Assembly: GCF_000309385.1 (NCBI RefSeq)
Contig: NZ_JH976537.1
Span: 1,197,425-1,261,424, forward strand
DNA: 64,000 bases
Direction: 5' to 3'
DNA from: Nodosilinea nodulosa PCC 7104
GTDB taxonomy: Bacteria > Cyanobacteriota > Cyanobacteriia > Phormidesmidales > Phormidesmidaceae
The translations under genes were made by a program, and so were the position numbers. Below the pieces are notes generated by a model. It saw only the letters and a list, made by a program, of their open reading frames with translations. It did no database searches and was not told the origin of the DNA. Shown one piece after another: positions 17,836-27,600 of this stretch. How positions within the stretch are numbered: position 1 is the first letter of the stretch; the number at the start of each line of letters is the position of its first letter.

Positions 17836-17943
17836 GGCGTAGAGCGTAGGTGCGTGGATGGGTAGCTGGATAGCTGGGTAGGTGTGTAGGTGGGTTGGTC
17901 TACCCACGCATCCACGCCCCCACGCATCCACGCCCCCATTCCC
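17836..17943. repeat. Octamer-type GGATGGGT/CCACGCAT inverted tract
   Basis: Between the convergent DUF427 and ilvC genes lies a run of GTGGATGG/GGTAGGTG units followed by CTACCCACGCATCCACGC-type units. The two halves are inverted (GCGTGGATGGGTAG against CTACCCACGCATCCACGC), so the transcript could form a long hairpin and serve both genes as a terminator. It ends directly at the ilvC stop codon. Confidence 0.55.
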
Positions 17944-18939
17944 CTAGGCTTTCTTCAACCAGCTAAACATCGCCCGCAGATCCTTACCCACCTCTTCGAT
18001 CGGGTGCTCGGCTTCGCGGCGGCGCATGGCGGTGAACCCGGCGTTGCCCGACTGGCTTTCGAGCACAAACTCGCGGGCAAACTGGCCGGTCTGAATTTCT
18101 TTGAGCACCTTGCGCATTTCGGCCCGGGTTTCATCGGTGATGATGCGGGGGCCGCGGGTGTAGTCGCCGTACTCAGCGGTGTTGGAGATGCTGTCGCGCA
18201 TTTTGGCCAGGCCGCCCTCGACCACCAGGTCCACAATCAGCTTCACTTCGTGGAGGCACTCAAAGTAGGCCAGTTCGGGCTGGTAGCCAGCATTTACCAG
18301 GGTTTCGAAGCCCGACTTGATCAGCTCGCTGAGGCCGCCGCAGAGCACTACCTGCTCCCCAAACAGGTCGGTTTCGGTCTCTTCTCTAAAGGTGGTTTCG
18401 AGAATGCCGGCGCGGGTGCCGCCGATGCCCTTGGCGTAGGCCATGGCGCGATCGCGCGCCTGCCCCGTGGCATCTTGATAGACTGCAAACAGGCAGGGCA
18501 CCCCCTGGCCCTCCTGGTAGGTGCGGCGCACCAGGTGGCCGGGGCCTTTGGGGGCCACCATCACCACATCCACCTCGGCGGGGGGCACGATCTGGCCAAA
18601 GTTGATATTGAAACCGTGGGCAAACAGCAGCACGTTGCCCGCTTCCAGGTTGGGTTCAATGGCCTCTTTGTAGATGGTGCGCTGCACTTCATCGGGCAGC
18701 AAAATCATCACCCAGTCGGCCAGCTTGACGGCATCGGCCACGGGCTTGACGGTGAGACCCTCGGCCTCAGCCTTGGCGGTGGAGCGGCTGCCTTCGTACA
18801 GGCCCACAATCACGTTGACGCCGCTGTCTTTGAGGTTGAGGGCGTGGGCATGGCCCTGGGAGCCGTAGCCGATAATAGCCACGGTTTTGCCGTTGAGCAA
18901 ATCTAAGTTGGCGTCACTGTCGTAATACATGCGGGCCAT
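17944..18939 (-). CDS. ilvC: Ketol-acid reductoisomerase
   Basis: This 331-aa class I enzyme converts acetolactate and acetohydroxybutyrate to the dihydroxy acids in branched-chain amino acid synthesis, using NADPH and Mg2+. The Rossmann motif is [17 protein letters not shown]. The acidic Mg ligands lie in the helical domain ([12 protein letters not shown] and [14 protein letters not shown]). The length is normal for bacterial class I. It is 255 bp downstream of glnB on the same strand, but a terminator separates them, so it is likely transcribed alone. The ATG has AAGGAG nearby. Confidence 0.97.
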   Translation of the reverse strand: MARMYYDSDANLDLLNGKTVAIIGYGSQGHAHALNLKDSGVNVIVGLYEGSRSTAKAEAEGLTVKPVADAVKLADWVMILLPDEVQRTIYKEAIEPNLEAGNVLLFAHGFNINFGQIVPPAEVDVVMVAPKGPGHLVRRTYQEGQGVPCLFAVYQDATGQARDRAMAYAKGIGGTRAGILETTFREETETDLFGEQVVLCGGLSELIKSGFETLVNAGYQPELAYFECLHEVKLIVDLVVEGGLAKMRDSISNTAEYGDYTRGPRIITDETRAEMRKVLKEIQTGQFAREFVLESQSGNAGFTAMRRREAEHPIEEVGKDLRAMFSWLKKA

Positions 18940-19140
18940 GGGGTTCTTCTCCTTGAAATTGGCGGGCGATCGCGTTTTGGTTGCAAGCTCTTGATCTTAC
19001 CAAACTAAGGGTGGCACACCAAAATACCGCCTGCGTCTTCCTGGGCCAAGGGGGAATCGTGGGAGGACACCGCGCAGGCCCGACCAAGCAACGGCAAGAC
19101 AGGCGGCAAATAACCCGCGCTCCGCAGCGATAATTCAAAC

Positions 19141-19168
19141 GAAAAAGGCGCAGCCGAACGCTGCGCCT
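19141..19168 (-). terminator. Rho-independent terminator of glnB
   Basis: On the minus strand the stem AGGCGCAG/CTGCGCCT (8 bp, loop of 7) is followed by TTTTT. It stands 27 bp behind the glnB stop codon. Confidence 0.85.
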
Positions 19169-19194
19169 CAGGGTAAAGTTTCAGCCTGGCGGGG

Positions 19195-19536
<342 letters not shown>

Positions 19537-19694
19537 TCAAACTGGGTGCTTCAGCAATTTTCGTTTAGCTTCGGTCTATGTGTATCGGGCTTGCCCCCTA
19601 GAATACTGCATCCGTTGCTACAAAAATGCAGAGGGACGAGGAGCGTTCTAAGGTAGTGGCTAGGGTCAAAGCCTTGGCCGCTGGTCATTGTGGC

Positions 19695-20387
19695 CTAGCG
19701 AGAGTTGCTTAGCAGCGGCTTCATAATTAAAAACCCAGCCCCAAAGGCGCTGACGACTATCAGCAGGATGGTTGCGGCCAGCCACAGCCCGCTTAGATCT
19801 GAGGGCGGTCTGCTGAGTTGCCCAGGGCGATTGGGGTCGAGGCGCTCCTCGGTATAGAGGCGCTGGGGGGCTGCCTGGGGCCGCTGGGGAGGCTTCTTGG
19901 CCATTTTTTTCTTGGGCTTCACCATTTGGGTGAGCTGGCTGGCCAGGGTCGAAACTCCTTCTCCAACAGACTCCGTAAGGCGTTCTGGCAGCGATGCCGC
20001 AGCCTCCTCGCCCATGGGCACGGGGGCCATGGGCATGGGGTAGGCGGGAGCCGCGCCATAGGCTTCGTTGCCCAGGTGGGCTTCTAGGGGCGATCGCCCG
20101 GTACTGGCTGCCTCTAACGGCTGGGGCTGGCTGGCCTCAATCGCCTGCTTAAGCCGGGCCGCCGAGTCAGCAAAGCGAATCATTTCCTGGCGCAGCACCT
20201 GGTTTTGCTGGTTGAGCTGCTGGTTTTGCTGGGTTAACGAGTCAACCATACCCTGGGTAGCCCGCAGTTCTGTGGCCAGCTCGCGGTAGACCGAAATGGG
20301 CACAGAGGGAGCCTGTCGATTGCCCTGGGGTGCCTCGGGGGCAACCGCCCCTGGGTAAGCCGATTCGGGAGAAAAAGGTGCGTTCAT
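19695..20387 (-). CDS. Coiled-coil protein with C-terminal membrane anchor
   Basis: A 230-aa hypothetical protein. A proline-rich start leads to a coiled coil (about 30-85) with a run of SLTQQNQQLNQQNQVLRQE. A low-complexity Pro/Ala/Met region follows, then a basic patch (KPKKKMAKKPPQRPQ), and a single hydrophobic helix near the end (about 200-224). Predicted to be tail-anchored with its bulk in the cytoplasm. No enzymatic motif is visible. Similar architecture is seen in conserved cyanobacterial proteins of unknown role. Monocistronic by spacing. Confidence 0.7.
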   Translation of the reverse strand: MNAPFSPESAYPGAVAPEAPQGNRQAPSVPISVYRELATELRATQGMVDSLTQQNQQLNQQNQVLRQEMIRFADSAARLKQAIEASQPQPLEAASTGRSPLEAHLGNEAYGAAPAYPMPMAPVPMGEEAAASLPERLTESVGEGVSTLASQLTQMVKPKKKMAKKPPQRPQAAPQRLYTEERLDPNRPGQLSRPPSDLSGLWLAATILLIVVSAFGAGFLIMKPLLSNSR

Positions 20388-20750
20388 GATGGACGGTAGA
20401 AGGGGCGTTGAAGAATGAAAACAAGGCTGAAAATTGGTCTGCCCAAGGGTAGTTCAAATTGGAGCAAGTGCACCAGCTTTAGCCAAAAAAAGCCAAAAAA
20501 AGTTTGCCCTCCAGACTTTACAGCCAGGTTTTACCGCTGTAGCCAGCCTGGTTGAGACATTTTTCCTCAAAACGTTCAAACCTCTCTGAATTTCCTAATC
20601 CAAAGGACTATAGCCATATCAGAAATTTCAAGCGCCCAGCCAAGCAAAGCGATCGCCGAGCTACCTAGCCTATAGTTTACGTGTATTACTTAAAACTACG
20701 CCACTATTTCTGAGGTGTCCAGCCCAAGGGACTGTGGGCAGGGGTTTGGG
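20388..20750. other. Intergenic region with decayed palindromic repeat
   Basis: 363 bp without a gene. It holds a shortened copy of the 104-bp palindromic element (about 20538-20618): one arm TGTAGCCAGCCTGGTTGAGA, part of the core (AACGTTCAAA), then CTATAGCCATA. The rest should contain the promoter of the coiled-coil gene; no clear boxes were seen. Confidence 0.5.
20538..20618. repeat. Decayed copy of the palindromic element
   Basis: About 81 bp. Arm and half-core match the family, and one side is partly deleted. It is recognisable only by comparison with the copies at 28092, 36880 and 58394. Confidence 0.5.
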
Positions 20751-21527
20751 CTAGTCTTTCCTCAAAGCGGCGATCACCGCTGGCCCATCGGACACAAAGC
20801 CAAAGCACTGATTGACGTTATAAACGGTGGCCTGGGTACAGTAGCCGGGCGAGGTGGTAGCGCTACAGTCGCTCAGCAAAATGCAGTCGTAGCCCAGAAA
20901 ATTGGCGTCTTGCAGGGTGGCCATTACGCACTGGTCAACGTTTACCCCGGCAAACAGCAGGGTGGTTTTGCCCAGGTTGCGCAAAATACTGTCGAGGGGG
21001 GTATCCCAAAAGCCGCTCATGCGGTACTTGTCGACCCAGATATCCTGGGGCTGGGTTTCCAATTCGTCGACCACCGCCGCCGCCCAGCTGCCCTTGGTTA
21101 AAACCGGAGCACCGTTGGCGGGCAGCGGATCGCCCAGGCCTACGCCAGCACCGCTGGGATTGTAGACGTGCCGCAGCCCCGCACTAATGTTGAGCAGATC
21201 GGGACGGTTGCCCCAGTTCACCCACACCACTGGCACCTGGGCCAACCGCAGCTGGGGCAGCAGCTCTCGCAGCGGCTGAATCGCCTGTCGGGCCGGGGCA
21301 ACATCTACCCCAATGCTGGCCAGCCAGCCGTCGGGGTGGCAAAAGTCGTTCTGCATATCGATTACCAGGCAGGCGGTTTTGCTGAGGTCAAACCGTACCC
21401 GCTTGGTCTGGGTGGCCAGTACAGCCAGTCGTGGCTGAAGTTCTTGGCGACTGATATCGGCAGACTGGTCGTTCACCCACCAGGCGTTGGGAGGACTGCC
21501 CAGGGGGCGCAGGTTTGAAACTTCCAT
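20751..21527 (-). CDS. Isochorismatase-family cysteine hydrolase
   Basis: A 258-aa alpha/beta hydrolase of the isochorismatase/nicotinamidase superfamily. The catalytic aspartate is in CLVIDMQNDFCHPDG, the lysine in IWVDKYRMSGF and the nucleophilic cysteine in FAGVNVDQCVMATLQDA. It probably cleaves an amide or ureide C-N bond, substrate unknown. The N-terminal 45 residues are longer than the minimal fold. It lies 53 bp downstream of mraY on the same strand, but that is probably just proximity. It is one of four proteins of this superfamily in the window. Confidence 0.85.
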   Translation of the reverse strand: MEVSNLRPLGSPPNAWWVNDQSADISRQELQPRLAVLATQTKRVRFDLSKTACLVIDMQNDFCHPDGWLASIGVDVAPARQAIQPLRELLPQLRLAQVPVVWVNWGNRPDLLNISAGLRHVYNPSGAGVGLGDPLPANGAPVLTKGSWAAAVVDELETQPQDIWVDKYRMSGFWDTPLDSILRNLGKTTLLFAGVNVDQCVMATLQDANFLGYDCILLSDCSATTSPGYCTQATVYNVNQCFGFVSDGPAVIAALRKD

Positions 21528-21580
21528 GGCGGCCTGCTTGGGACAACCTTCCTAGGGCAATCGGGGGATGCGGGGGCGGG

Positions 21581-22675
21581 CTACCTGACCTGAAGGGCGA
21601 GCATTGCCAGCCCCGCCGTGACGGCATAGGCTACGGCCACAACCTGAATTTCAGACCAGCCCGACAGCTCAAAGTGGTGGTGCAGAGGGGCCATTTTAAA
21701 GAAGCGCTTGCCCACTCCATCGGGGCCTTTGGTGGCCTTGAAATAACCGACCTGAATGATCACCGACAGGGTTTCGGCAAAGAACAGCAGGGTGAGCACC
21801 AGCAGTGCAAACAGATTGCCGCTGAGAATGCCCACGGCCCCCAGAGCCGCCCCCAGGGCCAGCGAACCAGTGTCGCCCATGAAGACGCGGGCGGGGTTGT
21901 GGTTGTGCAGCAAAAAGCCCAGACAGGCCCCGGCCATGGCGGCGCAAAAGACCATTAAATCAGGGTGGGTGGGGGCCACAATGGCGGCCAGGCCCATAAA
22001 TGCGATCGCGCCCGTGCCCCCCATCAGCCCGTCCAGTCCGTCGGTGAGGTTGGTGGCGTTGCTTTCGGCCACCAGCACAAACCCGGCCAGCGGCCAGAAC
22101 AGCAACCCCAGGGGCAGACCGAGGCCCAGGGGCAGAGCCACAGTGGTCAGACCTGCGGGCTGACTGGCGAGCACCCACAGGCAAAACAGCACGGCCACGG
22201 CCACTTGCAGGCCCAGCTTGGCGCGGGGAGAAATACCCTTGTTGGAGCGGCGCTGAATGACCTGCCAGTCGTCGACCCAGCCGATAGCCCCGTAGGCCAG
22301 CGTCAGCAGCGATACGGCCACGGTGTCGCGGCCAAAGCCCGTTGCCACCAGAGCAACCGCGACCGCCACGGGCACAAAAAAGGCCCCACCCATGGTCGGG
22401 GTGCCGGCCTTTTTAAGGTGGCCCTGGGGGCCTTCTTCACGAATAAACTGGCCGGTTTTGAGCGATCGCAGCAGGGGCACCGCCGAGAACCCCAGCAGGC
22501 TGCTGCCCAGGGCTGCCATCAAAAACGGCACTGTGATTGACGCCCCCAGGCTGACCGCATTGCCCAGAAGGCCGTCTAGCCCAATGGCGGCGGCGCTCAG
22601 CCCCAGGCCCAGCAGCCAAAATAACGTCTGGCCGTTCAAAGACAGCCGCTTTGATGCTAAAAACTTCGCATCCAC
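21581..22675 (-). CDS. mraY: Phospho-N-acetylmuramoyl-pentapeptide transferase
   Basis: An integral membrane enzyme that transfers phospho-MurNAc-pentapeptide to undecaprenyl phosphate, making lipid I in peptidoglycan synthesis. About ten hydrophobic helices; the catalytic aspartates are in IGWVDDWQ and TNLTDGLDGLMGG, and the histidine-rich loop is PLHHHFELSGW. The GTG at 22675 is preferred because GAGGAA stands 6 bases before it and the family N-terminus fits there (364 aa). The open frame extends to an upstream start at 22735. It is not within a dcw cluster, as is usual in cyanobacteria. Confidence 0.95.
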   Translation of the reverse strand: MDAKFLASKRLSLNGQTLFWLLGLGLSAAAIGLDGLLGNAVSLGASITVPFLMAALGSSLLGFSAVPLLRSLKTGQFIREEGPQGHLKKAGTPTMGGAFFVPVAVAVALVATGFGRDTVAVSLLTLAYGAIGWVDDWQVIQRRSNKGISPRAKLGLQVAVAVLFCLWVLASQPAGLTTVALPLGLGLPLGLLFWPLAGFVLVAESNATNLTDGLDGLMGGTGAIAFMGLAAIVAPTHPDLMVFCAAMAGACLGFLLHNHNPARVFMGDTGSLALGAALGAVGILSGNLFALLVLTLLFFAETLSVIIQVGYFKATKGPDGVGKRFFKMAPLHHHFELSGWSEIQVVAVAYAVTAGLAMLALQVR

Positions 22676-22864
22676 GAACAATTCCTCAATTGCATCACAC
22701 CACACACCCCAGGAGTCTACTGGATGATCTTCCAATTGACTACGGCCGGCGGCAGGAAATAGTCAGGAAGTCTAAATGAATGATCTCATTAAGGGGCGAA
22801 GTTTAACAACACTTAACGGCGACCTTACCTGACGTCGATTTGGGAGCTGCGGTTAACTGCCGTC

Positions 22865-23113
22865 TTAGTCGTCGTCATCGAGGGCGAGATCGGTGTCGTC
22901 GTCGTCATCGAAGCTGTCGTCGTTGCCCATCAGATCTGAGATTTCTTCGTTTTCGGCCTCGTCGGGGATAGTCTCGACGACGTCGCGGCTGCGCAGGCGG
23001 CCAATATCCTCTAGCCAGTGCAGGATGGAGGAGTTGCCGGAGGAGGGCAGAATGGGAGCCTTGGCGCTGCGGGGCACCTGGCGCAAAGACGGGTTGTAGT
23101 ACTTTTCAGACAT
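22865..23113 (-). CDS. DUF3134 family protein
   Basis: An 82-aa protein found in cyanobacteria. The N-terminus YNPSLRQVPRSAKAPILP is followed by the family core SILHWLEDIGRLRSRDV, then a highly acidic tail rich in Asp (DDSFDDDDDTDLALDDDD). The function is unknown. The acidic tail suggests a soluble interaction partner. The ATG at 23113 is preferred over an upstream ATG at 23161 because homology starts there. Confidence 0.8.
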   Translation of the reverse strand: MSEKYYNPSLRQVPRSAKAPILPSSGNSSILHWLEDIGRLRSRDVVETIPDEAENEEISDLMGNDDSFDDDDDTDLALDDDD

Positions 23114-23238
23114 GGTGGCGGCCCTATAGCAAGACACAGAAGCATTACGCGGACATTCCATCGTAGCAGAGACACTATTCTGCTGCCCCCTGAAGTTTTG
23201 CCGTATTATGCCTCTGATGTCGCCGTGGGGACTGGGCC

Positions 23239-23832
23239 ATGTTGGGCAAAGCTGAGCTACTCAATGCCGTGGCGGGAGCCAACCGAGGAATCAACAGTGA
23301 TGCCAGCGATCGCAGCGCCATTCAGGCCGCCGCCGCCACCCTGGAGGAGCGCAACCCTACCCCCGACCCGCTCCAGGCTAGCGACCGTCTCGATGGCGAC
23401 TGGCGCTTGCTCTACACCACCAGCCGCGAGCTGCTGAATATCGATCGCCTGCCCCTGGCCTCTTTAGGCCCCATTTACCAGTGCATTCGCCTGGCCGAAA
23501 ACCGAATCTACAATATTGCCGAGGTGAACGGGCCGCCGCTGCTGTCGGGCCTGGTGGCGGTGGCCGCTACCCTGGAGGCGGTGTCTACCCGACGGGTGAA
23601 TGTGCGCTTTGCGCGGGGCGTGATTGGCCTACGGCAGGCCCTGGGGTATGAATCGGTAGGCCAGTTTGTTCAGGTCATGCAGACTACCCCGAGGTTTTCG
23701 CTGCTGCGGGGCATTGACTTTGCCATTAACCCCGATCGCCAGTCGGGCTGGCTGGAGGTCACCTACCTGGACGACGATCTGCGCATCGGGCGCGGCAACC
23801 AGGGCAGTCTGTTTGTGCTGCAAAAGGTCTAG
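23239..23832 (+). CDS. PAP/fibrillin family protein
   Basis: A 197-aa plastid-lipid-associated (fibrillin) domain protein. Visible hallmarks are the helical start LLNAVAGANRGI, the DGDWRLLYTTSRELL motif, IYQCIRLAENRIYN and the closing TYLDDDLRIGRGNQGSLFVL. Cyanobacterial fibrillins associate with thylakoids and protect photosystems under light stress. The lipocalin-like beta-barrel may bind hydrophobic molecules. The ATG at 23239 is used. It is convergent with the protease-like gene, with 3 bp between stops. Confidence 0.9.
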   Translation: MLGKAELLNAVAGANRGINSDASDRSAIQAAAATLEERNPTPDPLQASDRLDGDWRLLYTTSRELLNIDRLPLASLGPIYQCIRLAENRIYNIAEVNGPPLLSGLVAVAATLEAVSTRRVNVRFARGVIGLRQALGYESVGQFVQVMQTTPRFSLLRGIDFAINPDRQSGWLEVTYLDDDLRIGRGNQGSLFVLQKV

Positions 23833-23835
23833 TGC

Positions 23836-24534
23836 TCAATGGCGGAAGTTCGTTGACTCTAGGGCGGCGCGGTGCTGTTCGATCAGGGCGCAGCAGTCGG
23901 CCACGGGGGTGCGATCGCCCATGGCCATCACCAGCTGGTCAAAGGCTTCGCGGTGCTTTTCCAGCAGGGTTTTGACCTGGAGAGCGGCCCAGCGCTGTTT
24001 GAGCGGAGCTTCGCCGGGCGATCGCCCCAGGGCATTCCAAAACAGGGTCAGGGTAGCGGTGTCGTCGCCACCGCCCTGGGCATCGCCGTAGATCATTTGC
24101 TCGGCGGCAATGCCCGCCATCCACACCTGGCAGTAGCGGTCGATGCTCTGGGGAGTCAGGCGCGCCAGGGCCGCCGGGTCGCCGGGGCCAAAAACCACGC
24201 CCCCCTGGCCGGGAATGCCCTGCTTCCAGGCTTCCCAGGTGTTGAGGGTGTAGGCTTCGATGGGAATATCGAGCAGCACCGCCGCCAAAAAATGCCCTGC
24301 CTCATGGTGCAGCACCCGCTGGCGGTGATCGGGGGAAGCCCAGGCCACCGCATCCATCAATATGTTGCCGATGCGGCCGCTCAGGCCCAGCTGATCGACG
24401 CTAAACACCCCCAGCCCCACCGCCACAAACACCGCCACCACCGCTGGCGACAGGTCGATCAGCGGCCCCAGCAGGCTGGCCATGGTGACCCCAAAAATGA
24501 CGATGGCAATGGCGTTGAGGGTGGTGTCGCGCAT
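23836..24534 (-). CDS. Orphan M41-like membrane zinc protease
   Basis: A 232-aa protein with two N-terminal hydrophobic segments (about 5-25 and 30-50). The zinc-binding motif HHEAGHFLAAVLLDIPIEAY follows, the HEAGH signature of FtsH-type M41 peptidases. A further acidic motif in MAGIAAEQMIYGDAQGGGDD corresponds to the third metal-ligand region (AGRAAEE in FtsH). There is no AAA ATPase domain, so it cannot unfold substrates by itself. Such proteins are conserved in cyanobacteria and plants, and their role is unclear. GGAG lies 8 bases before the ATG. Confidence 0.85.
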   Translation of the reverse strand: MRDTTLNAIAIVIFGVTMASLLGPLIDLSPAVVAVFVAVGLGVFSVDQLGLSGRIGNILMDAVAWASPDHRQRVLHHEAGHFLAAVLLDIPIEAYTLNTWEAWKQGIPGQGGVVFGPGDPAALARLTPQSIDRYCQVWMAGIAAEQMIYGDAQGGGDDTATLTLFWNALGRSPGEAPLKQRWAALQVKTLLEKHREAFDQLVMAMGDRTPVADCCALIEQHRAALESTNFRH

Positions 24535-24651
24535 AGAATCTCCGGCGGGTAGCGATCGCCCAGGCCTGCCCCAAAAGACTCTGGTGCAGGCGGCGTTGCT
24601 CTATGGTAGCGAGGAAGGGGGTAGCAAGGATACAGGGGCAGGGCCAGGGGC

Positions 24652-27600
24652 CTAGAAGATACCGGCCTCTAGCCGTTTGGCGACTTGCAGGCTAGCTTGC
24701 AGGCGATCGCAGCCCGCCTGGGATTGCTCCAGGGGCACGCTCTCCAGCAGGGCCGGAAAGAACAGCGCCGTCCAGTCCTCTGGCAGGGGGCAGCGGGTAC
24801 TGCCCCGGCGCAGCACCACCCGCTGGGCCTCGGCATCCCAAACAAAGGAGGAGGCTGCCCCTAGGGCGATCGCGGCGATGTAGGGCTGGCTGGGGCAGCT
24901 GGCCGGATCGGCGCCATTCAGCGGCGGCGATCGGTAGTCGGGCAAATCCACGGGCTGAAAGCTGACCCGGTAGTCGTGGGCCTGAATGCCCAGCCGAGTC
25001 GCCTCCACCAGGCTGCCCTCCACCCCCACCACAAACAGCAGGTCGCGGCGAAACTCAGCGCTGGGGAAGCCCACCCCCTGGAGATCGGCGGGCAGGGCGG
25101 AGCGTTCCACCCCGGCGGCCAGCAGCGCCCCGGTGAGCAAAATGCGCTGAAACCCGGCCTCATCCCAGTCGGTGATCAGGCCATTGGCCAGGGCCTCGTG
25201 GTAAAGGCGCACCATGGCTCGAATCCGGGGGGCATCAGCCACATCGACGGCGATCAGCTCTTGGACATTGAGGGTTTCCTGGCCGTAGGCCCGCAGGGCG
25301 GCCTCGCTACCGCCGTAGACGGAGATATCCGGGGCCTCTCTGAGGTAGATCGCCAGGCTGCGGCGGAAGGCGCGATAGCGCGGGTCGGCGGGGTCGGCGG
25401 GGGCAAAGGCCTGGTCGAGCAGGCGGGCCAGGTGGGCCTCAAACCCCACCGCCTGCTTGAGGGCGGCGCTGACGCCGATATCCTGATCGGTGGTAATCAG
25501 GGTGGCATAGAAGGCCTCGTGCAGGGCAGCTCCCTGCTGGGCTAGCGTTTGGTAGGCGCGGGTGTCGGCGGCAATGGCGCTAAACCGAGCCGCCAAAAAC
25601 GGCTCGTTGTGGGCCAGAATTTGCCAGAAGCGGGGGCTAAAGGCATAGTCCTTGAGCACTGCATACAACAGGCGATCGCCCTTGGGGTCCTGGGCCGCAC
25701 CGGCCAGCATCTCCAGCAGCAGCAGGCGGCTGTTTTGGTAGGCCGCCTCCAGGCTGTAGCCCGCCTTCTCCTGGCGGGAGACCATCACCGAAAGCGTGTT
25801 GCTGCCCGTCAGCTGGGCCGCCCCGCCGGGGAACAGGTGCTGGCCCAGGCCCACGCTGGCCCAGTCGCGATCGGTAAACCGGAGCAGGGCAAATCCCAGA
25901 TCGGTCCTGTGCTCGGTGGCCAGACGCTCCATTTTGGCGGTGATGGTCGTTCTCAGGGCGTGCTTGTCCAGCTCGTTTTGCTCGATGGCGGCGGCGAGCG
26001 ATCGCAGCTGTTCAGGGTAGATGCCCTCGCCCTCGAACCGCATCATGCCCAGGGACAGAGCGATCGCGCCCTCCTCGGCCCCGACGGTCACGTTGGGAAT
26101 TTTAGCCATCAGCTCGGGGGTGCTCGACAGCCGCCGACTCGGCAGCGAGGTGGAGGCGTCGAGCTGTTTGATCAGAGCCAGGCGGGTCAGCTGCCCGGTT
26201 GGGCCGCTCTGGGCTAGGAGGGGGCGGGCGAGCAGCTGCTGCATCGACAGCAGCTGCTCGCCCGCCCAGAAGGAGCCAACCCTGCCCGCCCCGGAGGTAA
26301 TGGGGCGAGCATCGGGGTGACGCAGCAGCGGATCGTGCAGGGTGCGCAGCGAATGGTCGAGCATCCACAGGGCTTCGCCGGGGTCAAGCCCCGCCGCCCG
26401 ACTCGACTCGGCGTAGACCGGCACAAAATACTCCAAAAAGAAGCGATCGGTATCGAAGCGACTGCCCTGGCGATAGGCCTGGAGCTGTCCCCTGGCCAGG
26501 TCGGCGGCAATGGCGGTGACGTAGGGGCTGGTCTGCAAAAACCAAAAAAACTTGCGATCGAGGGCCGGGCGCAGGTCGCTGCCGAGAATGCCACTGGCCC
26601 GCCGATAGGCGGACTCAGACAGGGGCGGTACCACCGTGCCATCGCTGAGGGTAAACCAGGCCCCATCGCGCCCAAATTGATAGGTGGCCCCCTCAATGGG
26701 GCCGAGCCAGGCGCGGGGCGGCAGGGCCTGGGCATGCAGCCCCAGGGCGAGGGCCAGACTGCCCAGATCCAGCACGAACTGTCCCGGCGGCGCCAGCGCC
26801 AAACTGGGCTGCAGCGCCACGGTGGGGTCTTGCAGTGATCCGGTGATCTGTCCCTGACCTTGCCAGGGTTGAGCGCTGTGAATGGGGAGGCGATCGCCCA
26901 CCAGACCCCGCAGATCCGCCGCCGTCATCGGTGCCACCTGGGCGGCCAGATTGTAGCCTGCCTGCCGATCCACGGTGCCCGCCGCATCGAAGCTCAGGGG
27001 GCCGATCTGCAGGTGCGTGTCGGTCAGGGTAATCCGCTGGCCCTCAAACCCCAGCCTGCTGCGCAGGCGATCGAGGGCCAGCTGGGCCTGCCCCAATGCT
27101 CCCTGGCCGCCCTGCACCGCAGCCGTTCCGCTCACCTGCCAGACCCCAGAACCGACGGCACTGGCCACCGTCAGGGTGCTGTCGAGGGTGCCGGCCCGGA
27201 GGGTGACCACCGACGGCAGCAGCAGATTGAGGCTAGACAGTGGCAGGCCACGGGTTTGGGCGGTCAGGGCCAGCGATCGCGGCACTCCGCCCAGCGTGCC
27301 GCTGGCCTGAATCTGGCCCTGATTGATCTGCCCCGTTACGGTAAAGGCCACCGGCGATCGCCCCCCAGCGCGGTGCACTGTGGCCTGAATTCCCGCCAGG
27401 GTGAGCGGCTGGGCGATCGCCGGGTCGGCGGTGGTCCCCCGCACCGTGAGCCTTCCCCCCTCAACGCGCAGCCAGGCAAGGGCGGCTAACGAAGAACCGG
27501 AAGAATCGGGCAGGCTAGCGTCCTCCAGCAGATCGCCCAGGTCCTCCGGCAGCGCCGCCACAACCCTGGGCTGCACCAGGGTCACCGTGGCCCTCAAAGC

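Noticed and set aside
17890-18906. 338-residue plus-strand frame opposite ilvC
   Set aside because: Antisense shadow of a strongly conserved gene; His/Gly/Ala-rich composition without motifs.
19608-19621. NtcA site before glnB
   Set aside because: GTA-N8-TGC deviates from GTA-N8-TAC and lacks a -10 box at the expected distance. Mentioned in the gene entry but not listed as a site.
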